Part shown: piece after piece, positions 24,843-31,032 of the stretch | Numbering within the stretch: the first letter of the stretch is position 1 | Layout: each line of letters starts with the position of its first letter | Assembly: GCF_029975155.1 (NCBI RefSeq) | Contig: NZ_JARKPQ010000205.1 | Span: 1 to 39,608, forward strand | Origin: Propionicimonas sp. | GTDB lineage: Bacteria > Actinomycetota > Actinomycetes > Propionibacteriales > Propionibacteriaceae | Reading direction: 5' to 3' | Length of the DNA: 39,608 nucleotides | Notes under the pieces: generated by a model | Databases searched by the model: none | Told to the model about the DNA's origin: nothing | Seen by the model: only the letters and a program-made list of their open reading frames with translations | Program-made: the position numbers and the translations under genes

Positions 24843-25616
24843 TCAGACCGAAGGGAGGGTGAGGACCTCCGCTCCGTCCGCGGTGATGGCGATCGTGTGC
24901 TCGCTGTGGGCGGTCCGGCAGCCGGTGGCGCTGCGCAGCGTCCAGCCGTCGGCGTCGGTGACCAGGTCGGCGGTGTCGGCCATGACCCAGGGCTCCAGGG
25001 CGAGCAGCAGTCCGGGACGCAGGACGTAGCCACGGCCTGGCCGGCCATCGTTCGCGACGTGGGGATCCTGGTGCATGGTGGAGCCGACGCCATGCCCTCC
25101 GAACTCCAGGTTGACCTGGTATCCCGCTCGTTTGAGGGTGGAGCCGATGGCGGCGGAGACGTCGCCGAGGCGCGCTCCCGGCCCGGCCGCGGCGATCCCG
25201 GCAGCCAAGGCACGTTCGGTCGCGCCGATCATCGCGACGCTCACCGGAGGTCTCGCCTCACCGACGAGGAAGCTGATGGCCGAGTCCGCGACGATTCCGC
25301 CGAGCGAGACAGCGAGGTCGAGTGAGACCAGGTCGCCGTCGGCGAGTGCGTAGTCATGGGGCAGCCCGTGGAGCACGGCATCGTTGACCGACGTGCAGAC
25401 GTAGTGCCCGAACGGTCCGCGCCCGAAGGGCGGCGCGTAGTCGACATAGCAGGACAGGGCACCGGCCTCGGTGATCATGTCGCGGGTCCACGCGTCGATC
25501 TCCAGCAGATTCGTGCCGACCGCGCTCCGGTCCTTCAGGGTCTGCAGGATCCTCGCCACCAGCGCACCCGTGGTCCTGGCTCGCGCGAGCTCAGCGGCGT
25601 TCAAGATCTGGATCAT
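24843..25616 (-). CDS. map: Methionine aminopeptidase, type I
   Basis: Removes the initiator methionine from new proteins, using a two-metal site. All five ligands are visible in the pita-bread fold: SLDLAVSLGGIVADSAISF (two Asp), GGHGVGSTMH (His), LALEPWV (Glu) and SEHTIAIT (Glu). The 257 residues have no N-terminal extension. I chose ATG 25616, which follows AGGAGGGGG at proper spacing, over the longer frame. It is divergent from a small XRE regulator, with repeated elements between; such accessory copies often exist next to the main map gene in actinobacteria, so this may be a second enzyme. Confidence 0.95.
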   Translation of the reverse strand: MIQILNAAELARARTTGALVARILQTLKDRSAVGTNLLEIDAWTRDMITEAGALSCYVDYAPPFGRGPFGHYVCTSVNDAVLHGLPHDYALADGDLVSLDLAVSLGGIVADSAISFLVGEARPPVSVAMIGATERALAAGIAAAGPGARLGDVSAAIGSTLKRAGYQVNLEFGGHGVGSTMHQDPHVANDGRPGRGYVLRPGLLLALEPWVMADTADLVTDADGWTLRSATGCRTAHSEHTIAITADGAEVLTLPSV

Positions 25617-25641
25617 CGGATGACCCCCTCCTGGTCCAATA

Positions 25642-25666
25642 ACTATCCCGGTCATACTATCCCGGT
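25642..25666. promoter_or_regulatory. Direct repeats ACTATCCCGGT x2 between map and XRE gene
   Basis: Two identical 11-base copies (25642-25652 and 25656-25666), 14 bases start to start. They lie over the -35 area of the XRE promoter and in the map promoter region. A good candidate operator for the XRE protein, controlling itself and map; this is inference. Confidence 0.45.
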
Positions 25667-25668
25667 AT

Positions 25669-25674
25669 TACAAT
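25669..25674 (+). promoter_or_regulatory. -10 box TACAAT for the XRE gene
   Basis: TACAAT is followed by six bases and ATG 25681; predicted leaderless start, three bases downstream of the direct repeats. Confidence 0.55.
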
Positions 25675-25680
25675 CGGGTC

Positions 25681-25977
25681 ATGGTCCGGTTGCCTCTCAC
25701 TCCCGCAGAGATCGAACGCGGACGCCGGCTCGGCGCCCTCCTGCGGCGGGCCAGGGACGACCGTCCGGCGCTGGACACCGCGCTGGACGCGGGAGTCTCG
25801 CCGGAGACCCTGCGCAAGATCGAGTCGGGCCGCGTCGCCACCCCCGCGTTCACAACGATCGCGGCGATTGCGCAGGTGCTCGACCTCTCGCTCGACGCGG
25901 TCTGGGCCGAGATCAGCGGGGACGAAGCCGCCGAGTCGGGTCGTGGTCCGCGGACCCGGGAGCGCCTGGCCTCCTGA
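25681..25977 (+). CDS. XRE-family helix-turn-helix regulator
   Basis: 98-residue DNA-binding protein. A Cro/C1-type five-helix domain spans about residues 12-78: GRRLGALLRRARDD, then VSPETLRKIESGRVATPAF with the recognition helix, then IAAIAQVLDLSLDAVWAEI. The short acidic and Arg/Ser-rich tail has no ligand domain. It is divergent from map and shares a 64-base control region with two direct repeats, so autoregulation and control of map are likely. Confidence 0.88.
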   Translation: MVRLPLTPAEIERGRRLGALLRRARDDRPALDTALDAGVSPETLRKIESGRVATPAFTTIAAIAQVLDLSLDAVWAEISGDEAAESGRGPRTRERLAS

Positions 25978-26148
25978 GGGAGCCCGGCCTCATCCCTGTG
26001 GGGGCCCTTCGTGACGCTCGCTGGCGCTCGCTCCTCAGGGAGCGGTTTGGGCCGGTGCTCGTGCTCGCCGAAACCGCTCGTCGAGCTTGTCGAGACGCCC
26101 TCAATCGGACCCAGGCTGAGGGAGCGGACAGGGGACGGGCCGGCGTCC
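25978..26148. repeat. Composite of REP-like elements after the XRE gene
   Basis: No gene. It holds a GACGCTCGCTGGCGCTCGCT stretch (from about 26012) ending in CTCCTCAGGGAGCGG, an inverted repeat AGCGGTTT (26041-26048)/AAACCGCT (26071-26078), and a REP-like copy on the minus strand (26072-26097). Both units are of kinds that recur between genes in actinobacteria. A shorter relative of the first (CGCTCCTCAGG) lies at about 887, between the GNAT and YbaK-like genes. Confidence 0.55.
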
Positions 26149-27465
26149 CTACTTCTCGCCCTGGGCGGCGGCCATGAAGCGACGCTGGTAGCTGACCACC
26201 TGGCTTGCGGACGCGAAGCGGGCGAGGTAGCCGGGCTCGGCGGTGACGACCACGCGGCCCGCCATGTCGGCGAACTCGGGCTCGGTCAGGAGACGGTCGA
26301 TGTCGGGATACATCGCGTCCCCGTCGAGTGAGCAGACGATGAGCCTCGTGTCGGGCAGGTTCGCCTGGCGCAGCACCCGCAGGTTGTGCCGGGTGCAGTC
26401 GAGGCCGTCCGCGCCGTCCGGCGAGTGCAGCCGCCGGTAGTCGACCAGCCGCTGCGCGATGCCGCGGGCGACCTCCACCGGAACGTCGGTCTCACTGCCG
26501 GAGAGGGCGTCGATGCTCACCAGGTAGTCGCGCAGCTCGACCAGCGCCGACTCGTCGTTCTCCGCGCGCTCCAGCAGCTGCGCCATCCTCCGCGTCTGCG
26601 CGAACCGGTTGCGGATGAAGCTGTTGATGTACGCCGGGCGCGCCTGCAACGCCAGCCGGGCCTGGTACGGCTCGAACATCAGGGTGAAGTTCACCCGGAA
26701 GCCGTGCTCACGCAGCTTCAGCGCGAGCCGGTGGCCGGCGAACGACTCCTCGACGGTGGCGGAGTCCCAGCGCCGGTCGAGCCGCTTCGAGCCGGTGAGC
26801 AGCTGGACCACGTTGCCCGCGTGCACCGGCCCGGTGTGCGGCACCTTGATCACCGTCCGCCACTCCCCCAGGATCGAGCGGATGTGCTCGCACTCCTCCA
26901 GGATCTTCCCGACGTCGGGCTCGAACGGGTTGTTCAACTCGATCGAGATGTCACAGCCGGGTCCGAGGATGCGTCCGATCTCGACCATCACCTCGTCACG
27001 GGTGGAGAACCGGTGACCGACGTTCGCGCCCGGGTTGTTGATGAACAGGTCGTAGATGATCCCGGGGTTGCAGGTCAGGTTCGCGACCAGCGGCGCGATC
27101 GGCTCCAGTTCGTACGGGTTGGCCGTGTCGGCGGAGAACAGCATCGGAGTGGGGCGCGGAATCCCGTCCGCGTCCGTGCCGATGTCGCGGACGAGGTCGG
27201 CGACCAGGACCCGGTCCGCACCCACCTCGAGGGCGACCCGGAACCCGGCCGGCGTGTGGCCCACCGGGGTGCCGAAGTAGTCGATGACCCGGGCGAACTC
27301 GACCGTCACCCCGACCCGGTCGACCATCGGGGCCAGCCGGTGGGCTGCGTCCAGCGTCAACGGGACGTGCTGGATCCGCGCGACCAGATCCTCCTGCGAG
27401 CGGACGGGCTCAAGGCGCAACGAGCCGAGCCGGCACACCGGTTCGACCGGCGCGATTGTGGACAT
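26149..27465 (-). CDS. Extended transaldolase-family protein
   Basis: 438-residue protein with a transaldolase/fructose-6-phosphate aldolase TIM barrel. The segment MLFSADTANPYELEPIAPL followed by VANLTCNPGIIYDLF is the strand pair that carries the first catalytic Asp and the TTNPS-like loop. RTVIKVPHTGP holds the Schiff-base Lys (about residue 207). FRVNFTLMFEPYQARLALQA and INSFIRNRF match the later NVTLxFS and ISPFVGR strands. The last 110 residues or so form an extra C-terminal part I do not recognise. ATG 27465 follows AAGGAGGGT. It is the last gene of a dhaKL/aldolase operon, so release or transfer of dihydroxyacetone is plausible but unproven. Confidence 0.78.
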   Translation of the reverse strand: MSTIAPVEPVCRLGSLRLEPVRSQEDLVARIQHVPLTLDAAHRLAPMVDRVGVTVEFARVIDYFGTPVGHTPAGFRVALEVGADRVLVADLVRDIGTDADGIPRPTPMLFSADTANPYELEPIAPLVANLTCNPGIIYDLFINNPGANVGHRFSTRDEVMVEIGRILGPGCDISIELNNPFEPDVGKILEECEHIRSILGEWRTVIKVPHTGPVHAGNVVQLLTGSKRLDRRWDSATVEESFAGHRLALKLREHGFRVNFTLMFEPYQARLALQARPAYINSFIRNRFAQTRRMAQLLERAENDESALVELRDYLVSIDALSGSETDVPVEVARGIAQRLVDYRRLHSPDGADGLDCTRHNLRVLRQANLPDTRLIVCSLDGDAMYPDIDRLLTEPEFADMAGRVVVTAEPGYLARFASASQVVSYQRRFMAAAQGEK

Positions 27466-27514
27466 GGGACCCTCCTTTGCGACCCATGAACGATGGCTGC
27501 CGGCCAGGCCCGGC

Positions 27515-27573
27515 ACCGCTGGTTGGGCTTGTCGAAACCGAGCGACAGGGTCTCGACAAGCTCGACCAGCGGT
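27515..27573. repeat. Inverted pair of REP-like elements between dhaK and transaldolase gene
   Basis: Left copy 27515-27539 and right copy 27549-27573 are complementary at 22 of 25 positions, with a nine-base loop. A transcript through the operon would form a strong hairpin here, which could lower expression of the last gene or protect the upstream mRNA. Confidence 0.7.
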
Positions 27574-27598
27574 TGCGGCCCGACCAGCGGTTGCGGCT
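27563..27598 (+). repeat. 18-bp tandem duplication
   Basis: CGACCAGCGGTTGCGGCC (27563-27580) is followed directly by a copy differing only at the last base (27581-27598). It overlaps the right REP-like copy and abuts the dhaK stop, and looks like slippage or a recent local duplication. Confidence 0.75.
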
Positions 27599-27606
27599 CT
27601 AGCCGA

Positions 27607-28602
27607 TCAGAAGATGCGGTTCACGATGGACGCCGGGGCTTCGAGGAGGGCCTCGATCTCGTCGTCCAGCTTCACGAGGGTGAGCGACGCGCCGGCCATC
27701 TCGAGGCTGGTGCAGTACTCACCGACGTAGCTCTTCACCACGTTGATGCCCTGGTCGGCCAGCTTCTGCGCGGCGATGCCGTAGAGCAGGTAGAGCTCGC
27801 TGATCGGGGTGCCGCCGAGGCCGTTGATCATCAGGGCGACCCGGTCGCCGCTCTGATACGGCAGGTCGGGGACGACCGCGCCGAGCAGTTCGTCCACGAT
27901 CTCGTTGGCGCTGACCAGCTTGGCGCGACGGCGTCCGGGCTCGCCGTGGATGCCCACGCCGACCTCCATCTCGTCCTCGCCCAGCTCGAACAGCGGGCTG
28001 CCCTTCGCCGGCGGGGTGCAGGCGGTGAGCGCGATGCCCATCGTCCGGGTCACCGAGTTCACCTTCTCGCCGATCGCGGCCACCTCTTCGAGCGATGCGC
28101 CCTCGGCCGCCTTCGCGCCGACGGCCTTGATCACGAAGAAGTTGCCGGCCACGCCGCGGCGACCCACCGTCCAGGTCGAGTCCTGCACGGCGACGTCGTC
28201 GTTGATGAACAGCGTCTTCACGGTGAGGCCCTCGGCCTCGGCCAGTTCGGACGCCATCTCGAACGCCATGCGATCACCGGTGTAGTTGTTCACCAGCAGC
28301 AGCACGCCCTTGTCGGACGCGACCAGCTTCGCGGTCTGGTACACGTAGTCGGACGGCGGTGCGGCGAACACGTCACCGGGGCAGGCGGCATCGAGCATGC
28401 CGGGGCCGACCACCATCACGTGCGCCGGCTCATGGCCCGAGCCCGACCCCTGGACGATGCTGACCTTGTTGTTGTCGGGAGCGTCGGCCCGCATGATCAG
28501 GTTGTATTCCGGCACGTACTTGATGGTGTCCGGGTTGGCGAGCGCAATGCCCTTGAGCATCTCGGGCACGAACTGCTTGGGATCGTTGACGAACTTCTTC
28601 AT
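27607..28602 (-). CDS. dhaK: Dihydroxyacetone kinase-type subunit DhaK
   Basis: 331-residue substrate-binding subunit. The covalent-binding His is in GVGIHGEPG (His219); GSGSGHEPAH near residue 52 and LLLVNNYTGDRM line the pocket, and NGLGGTPISELYLLYG is the usual C-terminal motif. With DhaL it should phosphorylate dihydroxyacetone or a related ketose such as erythrulose. No DhaM or PTS gene is seen nearby, so whether it uses ATP or a phosphoryl carrier must be judged from DhaL. ATG 28602 follows GAAGGGAAG and begins at the conserved MKKFVN; the frame extends 44 codons upstream into dhaL and that part is not real. Confidence 0.93.
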   Translation of the reverse strand: MKKFVNDPKQFVPEMLKGIALANPDTIKYVPEYNLIMRADAPDNNKVSIVQGSGSGHEPAHVMVVGPGMLDAACPGDVFAAPPSDYVYQTAKLVASDKGVLLLVNNYTGDRMAFEMASELAEAEGLTVKTLFINDDVAVQDSTWTVGRRGVAGNFFVIKAVGAKAAEGASLEEVAAIGEKVNSVTRTMGIALTACTPPAKGSPLFELGEDEMEVGVGIHGEPGRRRAKLVSANEIVDELLGAVVPDLPYQSGDRVALMINGLGGTPISELYLLYGIAAQKLADQGINVVKSYVGEYCTSLEMAGASLTLVKLDDEIEALLEAPASIVNRIF

Positions 28603-28621
28603 TGCACTTCCCTTCGTTGGG

Positions 28622-29260
28622 TTAGTTCTTTGCGGACCAGGCTTCGGAGAGGGCTTCGAGCAGGACGGCGATCGCCATCGCCCCGGCGTCGACCGAGCCG
28701 ATGCTGCGTTCTCCGGTGTAGGCCGCGCGGCCACGCATGGCTTGCATGGTCTTGGTGGCCTCCGCCGCCTCGCGGGCGGTCTTCGCCATCGCCGCCAGCG
28801 CGTCGGCGGCGCTGCTCCCGGCGGCGAGCTCGGCCTCGAGGGTGTCCGTGGCCGGAACCAGCGAGTCGAGCAGGGTCTTGTCGCCGACGTCGGTCTGGCC
28901 GCGGGCCTTGATCCCCTCGATCGACGCCCGCAGCGCGCGCACCACGTCCGCGCCCTCGATCTCCGGGTGCTCCTTCAACTGGACGCCCGCGCGGAGCAGC
29001 GCGGTCCCCCAGATCGGGCCGGAGGTCCCGCCGATCCGGCCCGAGACCGCCGCGGCGATCTTGGTCAGGAACACGCCGGGGTCGCTGCGGTCGAAGTCGT
29101 CCCACTGCTCCACGGCGATCTCGAAGCCGCGGGCCAGCGAGTAGCCGAAGTCGCCGTCGCCGACGACCGCGTCCAGTTCCCCGAAGTACTTCTCGTTCGC
29201 GAGAATGGTCTCGGCCATGTTCCGCACGACGAACTCGACGTCCTTGATCGATCCGCTCAT
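28622..29260 (-). CDS. dhaL: Dihydroxyacetone kinase-type subunit DhaL
   Basis: 212-residue all-helical nucleotide-binding subunit (DAK2 domain). The Mg-nucleotide aspartates are in LDAVVGDGDFGYSLARGFE. The usual sequence around them is GDGDHGTNM, so the His and Asn positions are changed here (Phe and Ser). GGTSGPIWGTALLRAG is the conserved glycine-rich loop, and MRGRAAYTGERSIGSVDAGA the C-terminal phosphate loop. The start ATG overlaps the stop of the phosphatase gene (ATGA) and dhaK follows after 19 bases. The altered residues hint at a subgroup with another substrate; this is inference. Confidence 0.92.
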   Translation of the reverse strand: MSGSIKDVEFVVRNMAETILANEKYFGELDAVVGDGDFGYSLARGFEIAVEQWDDFDRSDPGVFLTKIAAAVSGRIGGTSGPIWGTALLRAGVQLKEHPEIEGADVVRALRASIEGIKARGQTDVGDKTLLDSLVPATDTLEAELAAGSSAADALAAMAKTAREAAEATKTMQAMRGRAAYTGERSIGSVDAGAMAIAVLLEALSEAWSAKN

Positions 29261-30000
29261 GTGGCTCCCTCCTGGTTGGTTGCTGACAGGTCCTCCAGAT
29301 CGCTGACCGTGACCATGCCCACCGGACGGACGCCGGCCGGCGCGGCCACCACCTCCAGCGGGTTGTCGGGGTCGCCGAGGTGGTTCACCACCAGGGCGGC
29401 TCCGTCGAAGTCCTCACCCGCGGTGAAGCTGCTGATCGTCACGATCGTGGTCAGCCCGGCGGCCCGGGCGGCCCGGAGGCCGATCGCGGAATCCTCCACG
29501 ACCAGGCACTCGGCCGGGTCGAGAGCGAGGTCGGCGAGCACCGTGAGGTAGATGTCCGGGGCCGGCTTCTTGTGCGCGACGATGTCGCCGGCGAAGACAT
29601 GGCACCTCGCGGCCAGGTCGGGGCCGACAGCGTGTTCGAGGACGGCGCGCACCGACCGTTCCGCGGACGTGGACGCCACCGCCACCGTCCAGTCGAGGGT
29701 GAGGACCGCCTCGATCAGCCGGTGGATGCCCGGCCGCCCGGGCAGCAGCCCGGCGTCCACCCGTTCGGTGAACAGTTGGGTCTTGCGGGCGTGCAGCTGC
29801 TTGATCAGGTCGTCGCGGCCGGGCAACTCCGAGGCGATCCGCTCCTTGCCGCCACCGATCTGCAGCTTCTGGTGGTAGGTGTCCGCGTCCCACTCGACCG
29901 GCAGGCCGAACTCGGCGAAGGCCGCGTTGAACGCGGGCAGGTGGCCGTCGCGCTCGGTGTCGGCAAGGACGCCGTCGCAGTCGAAGATCAGCGCGGGCAT
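29257..30000 (-). CDS. HAD-family sugar phosphatase (CbbY/beta-phosphoglucomutase-like)
   Basis: 247-residue haloacid dehalogenase hydrolase with a helical cap. Motif I DCDGVLADTE (nucleophile Asp7, acid Asp9), motif II VASTSA, the Lys in AHKKPAPDIY, and VVEDSAIGLRAARAAG are all intact. The cap and the C-terminal SFTAGEDFDGAALVVNHLGDP are much like CbbY, the xylulose-1,5-bisphosphate phosphatase. ATG 30000 lies one base from the aldolase stop and the gene overlaps dhaL by four bases, so it is tightly coupled. It may clear a dead-end bisphosphate or supply a free ketose to the kinase. Confidence 0.88.
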   Translation of the reverse strand: MPALIFDCDGVLADTERDGHLPAFNAAFAEFGLPVEWDADTYHQKLQIGGGKERIASELPGRDDLIKQLHARKTQLFTERVDAGLLPGRPGIHRLIEAVLTLDWTVAVASTSAERSVRAVLEHAVGPDLAARCHVFAGDIVAHKKPAPDIYLTVLADLALDPAECLVVEDSAIGLRAARAAGLTTIVTISSFTAGEDFDGAALVVNHLGDPDNPLEVVAAPAGVRPVGMVTVSDLEDLSATNQEGAT

Positions 30001-30001
30001 G

Positions 30002-30859
30002 TCAGGCCTTCCCCGCACTGCCGAAGACCTCGGCGAAGTGCCTGGTCATCTCACGGACGTCGGCCGCGACATGGCTGAACAGGGACAGCGGGTCCCAGGT
30101 GCCCTTCGCCTCCGCGTCCTTCAGGAAGGCGAGGTTCGACTGCATGAAGGTCTCCTTCAGTGCCGTCGAGATGTTCACCTTCGCGCAGCCGCGGGAGATG
30201 CAGTCCCGGAACTGCTCGTCGGACAGGCCGCTGCCACCGTGCAGGGCGATCGGGACGGGGTGGGCCGCGACGATGTCGGAGACCCGCTGGAAGTCCAGCA
30301 CCGGCGCCCGCTTGTAGGTGCCGTGGGCGTTGCCGATGGCCGGGGCGAAGACGTCGACGTTGGTGGCCTCGAGGTAGCGCAGCGTGACCTCGAGGGTCTG
30401 CCGCTTCGACTCCTCGTCGGACCCCACGCCGTCCTCCTGGCCGGTGATCGACTCGATCTCTCCCTCGACGTCCGCGCCGTGACGGCGGGCCTCCGCGACC
30501 ACTTCGACGGTCTGGCGCTGGTTCTCCTCCACCGGCAGCTGGGACGCGTCGAAGAGGACGGAGTTCCAGCCGGCGGCCAGGCAGTCGCTGATCACCTGCC
30601 GGTCGGGACAGTGGTCGAGGTGCAGCGCGCACGGCACCTCGATGCCGGCCGTCATCGCCGTCCACATCGCGTAAAGGGTGTGCACGCCGATCGACCGGAC
30701 GGTCTTCACCGACGTCTGCAGGATGACAGGAGACCTCGCCTCGACCGCTCCGGCAAGGACGTTCTCGATCGTCAGATCGTTGACGATGTTGATCGCCGGC
30801 ACGCCGTAGCGCTGCTCGAAGGCCGGCTTGAGGATCTCGGACAGACGCTGGACGGCCAC
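30002..30859 (-). CDS. Class II (zinc) fructose/tagatose-bisphosphate-type aldolase
   Basis: 285-residue class II aldolase, related to GatY/KbaY/IolJ. Zinc and catalytic residues: ALHLDHCPD (Asp and His), EGEIESITG (Glu), AIGNAHGTYK (His) and PIALHGGSGLSDEQ (His), then KVNISTALKETF for phosphate. It should cleave or form a ketose-1-phosphate or bisphosphate using DHAP, which DhaKL next door could supply. GTG 30859 follows GAGGAA; the longer frame runs through the promoter. It is the first gene of the five-gene minus-strand operon. Confidence 0.92.
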   Translation of the reverse strand: MAVQRLSEILKPAFEQRYGVPAINIVNDLTIENVLAGAVEARSPVILQTSVKTVRSIGVHTLYAMWTAMTAGIEVPCALHLDHCPDRQVISDCLAAGWNSVLFDASQLPVEENQRQTVEVVAEARRHGADVEGEIESITGQEDGVGSDEESKRQTLEVTLRYLEATNVDVFAPAIGNAHGTYKRAPVLDFQRVSDIVAAHPVPIALHGGSGLSDEQFRDCISRGCAKVNISTALKETFMQSNLAFLKDAEAKGTWDPLSLFSHVAADVREMTRHFAEVFGSAGKA

Positions 30860-30893
30860 GTCGGTTCCTCTCGACGGAGTGAGTTCACCTCTC

Positions 30894-30899
30894 ACGCTA
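30894..30899 (-). promoter_or_regulatory. -10 box TAGCGT for the aldolase/dhaKL operon
   Basis: TAGCGT on the minus strand, 34 bases before GTG 30859, so this transcript has a normal leader with a ribosome site. Dyads at 30921-30952 lie upstream of it. Confidence 0.4.
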
Positions 30900-30920
30900 G
30901 GCAGCCGGCCGTCCGTCCGG

Positions 30921-30952
30921 TATGGGGTGTTACCCCCAGCCAGCATGGGGGT
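30921..30952. promoter_or_regulatory. Overlapping C/G-rich dyads, candidate operator
   Basis: ACCCCCA (30932-30938) and TGGGGGT (30946-30952) are perfect seven-base arms around seven bases. TGGGG (30923-30927) pairs with the same C-run to form a second, overlapping dyad. They sit about 22 to 58 bases upstream of the TAGCGT box, where an activator would bind. The LuxR-type protein encoded next door is the natural candidate, but this is inference. Confidence 0.45.
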
Positions 30953-30964
30953 CAGCGGTGGGGG

Positions 30965-31032
30965 TGAACGGAAAGGGGACGGGTCCGTTTCCGTTCAGCT
31001 GAACGGAAACCGACCCGTCCCCTTTCCGTTCA
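30965..31032. terminator. 68-base near-perfect inverted repeat at the end of the LuxR-type gene
   Basis: Two 34-base arms meet at an AGCT centre and differ at one position. Each arm is itself an inverted repeat with ends TGAACGGAAA and TTTCCGTTCA, so the element is a nested double dyad. The stop codon of the regulator is the outermost TGA. The predicted hairpin is very stable and would stop transcription before the aldolase promoter; it might also be a dispersed repeat. Confidence 0.7.
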
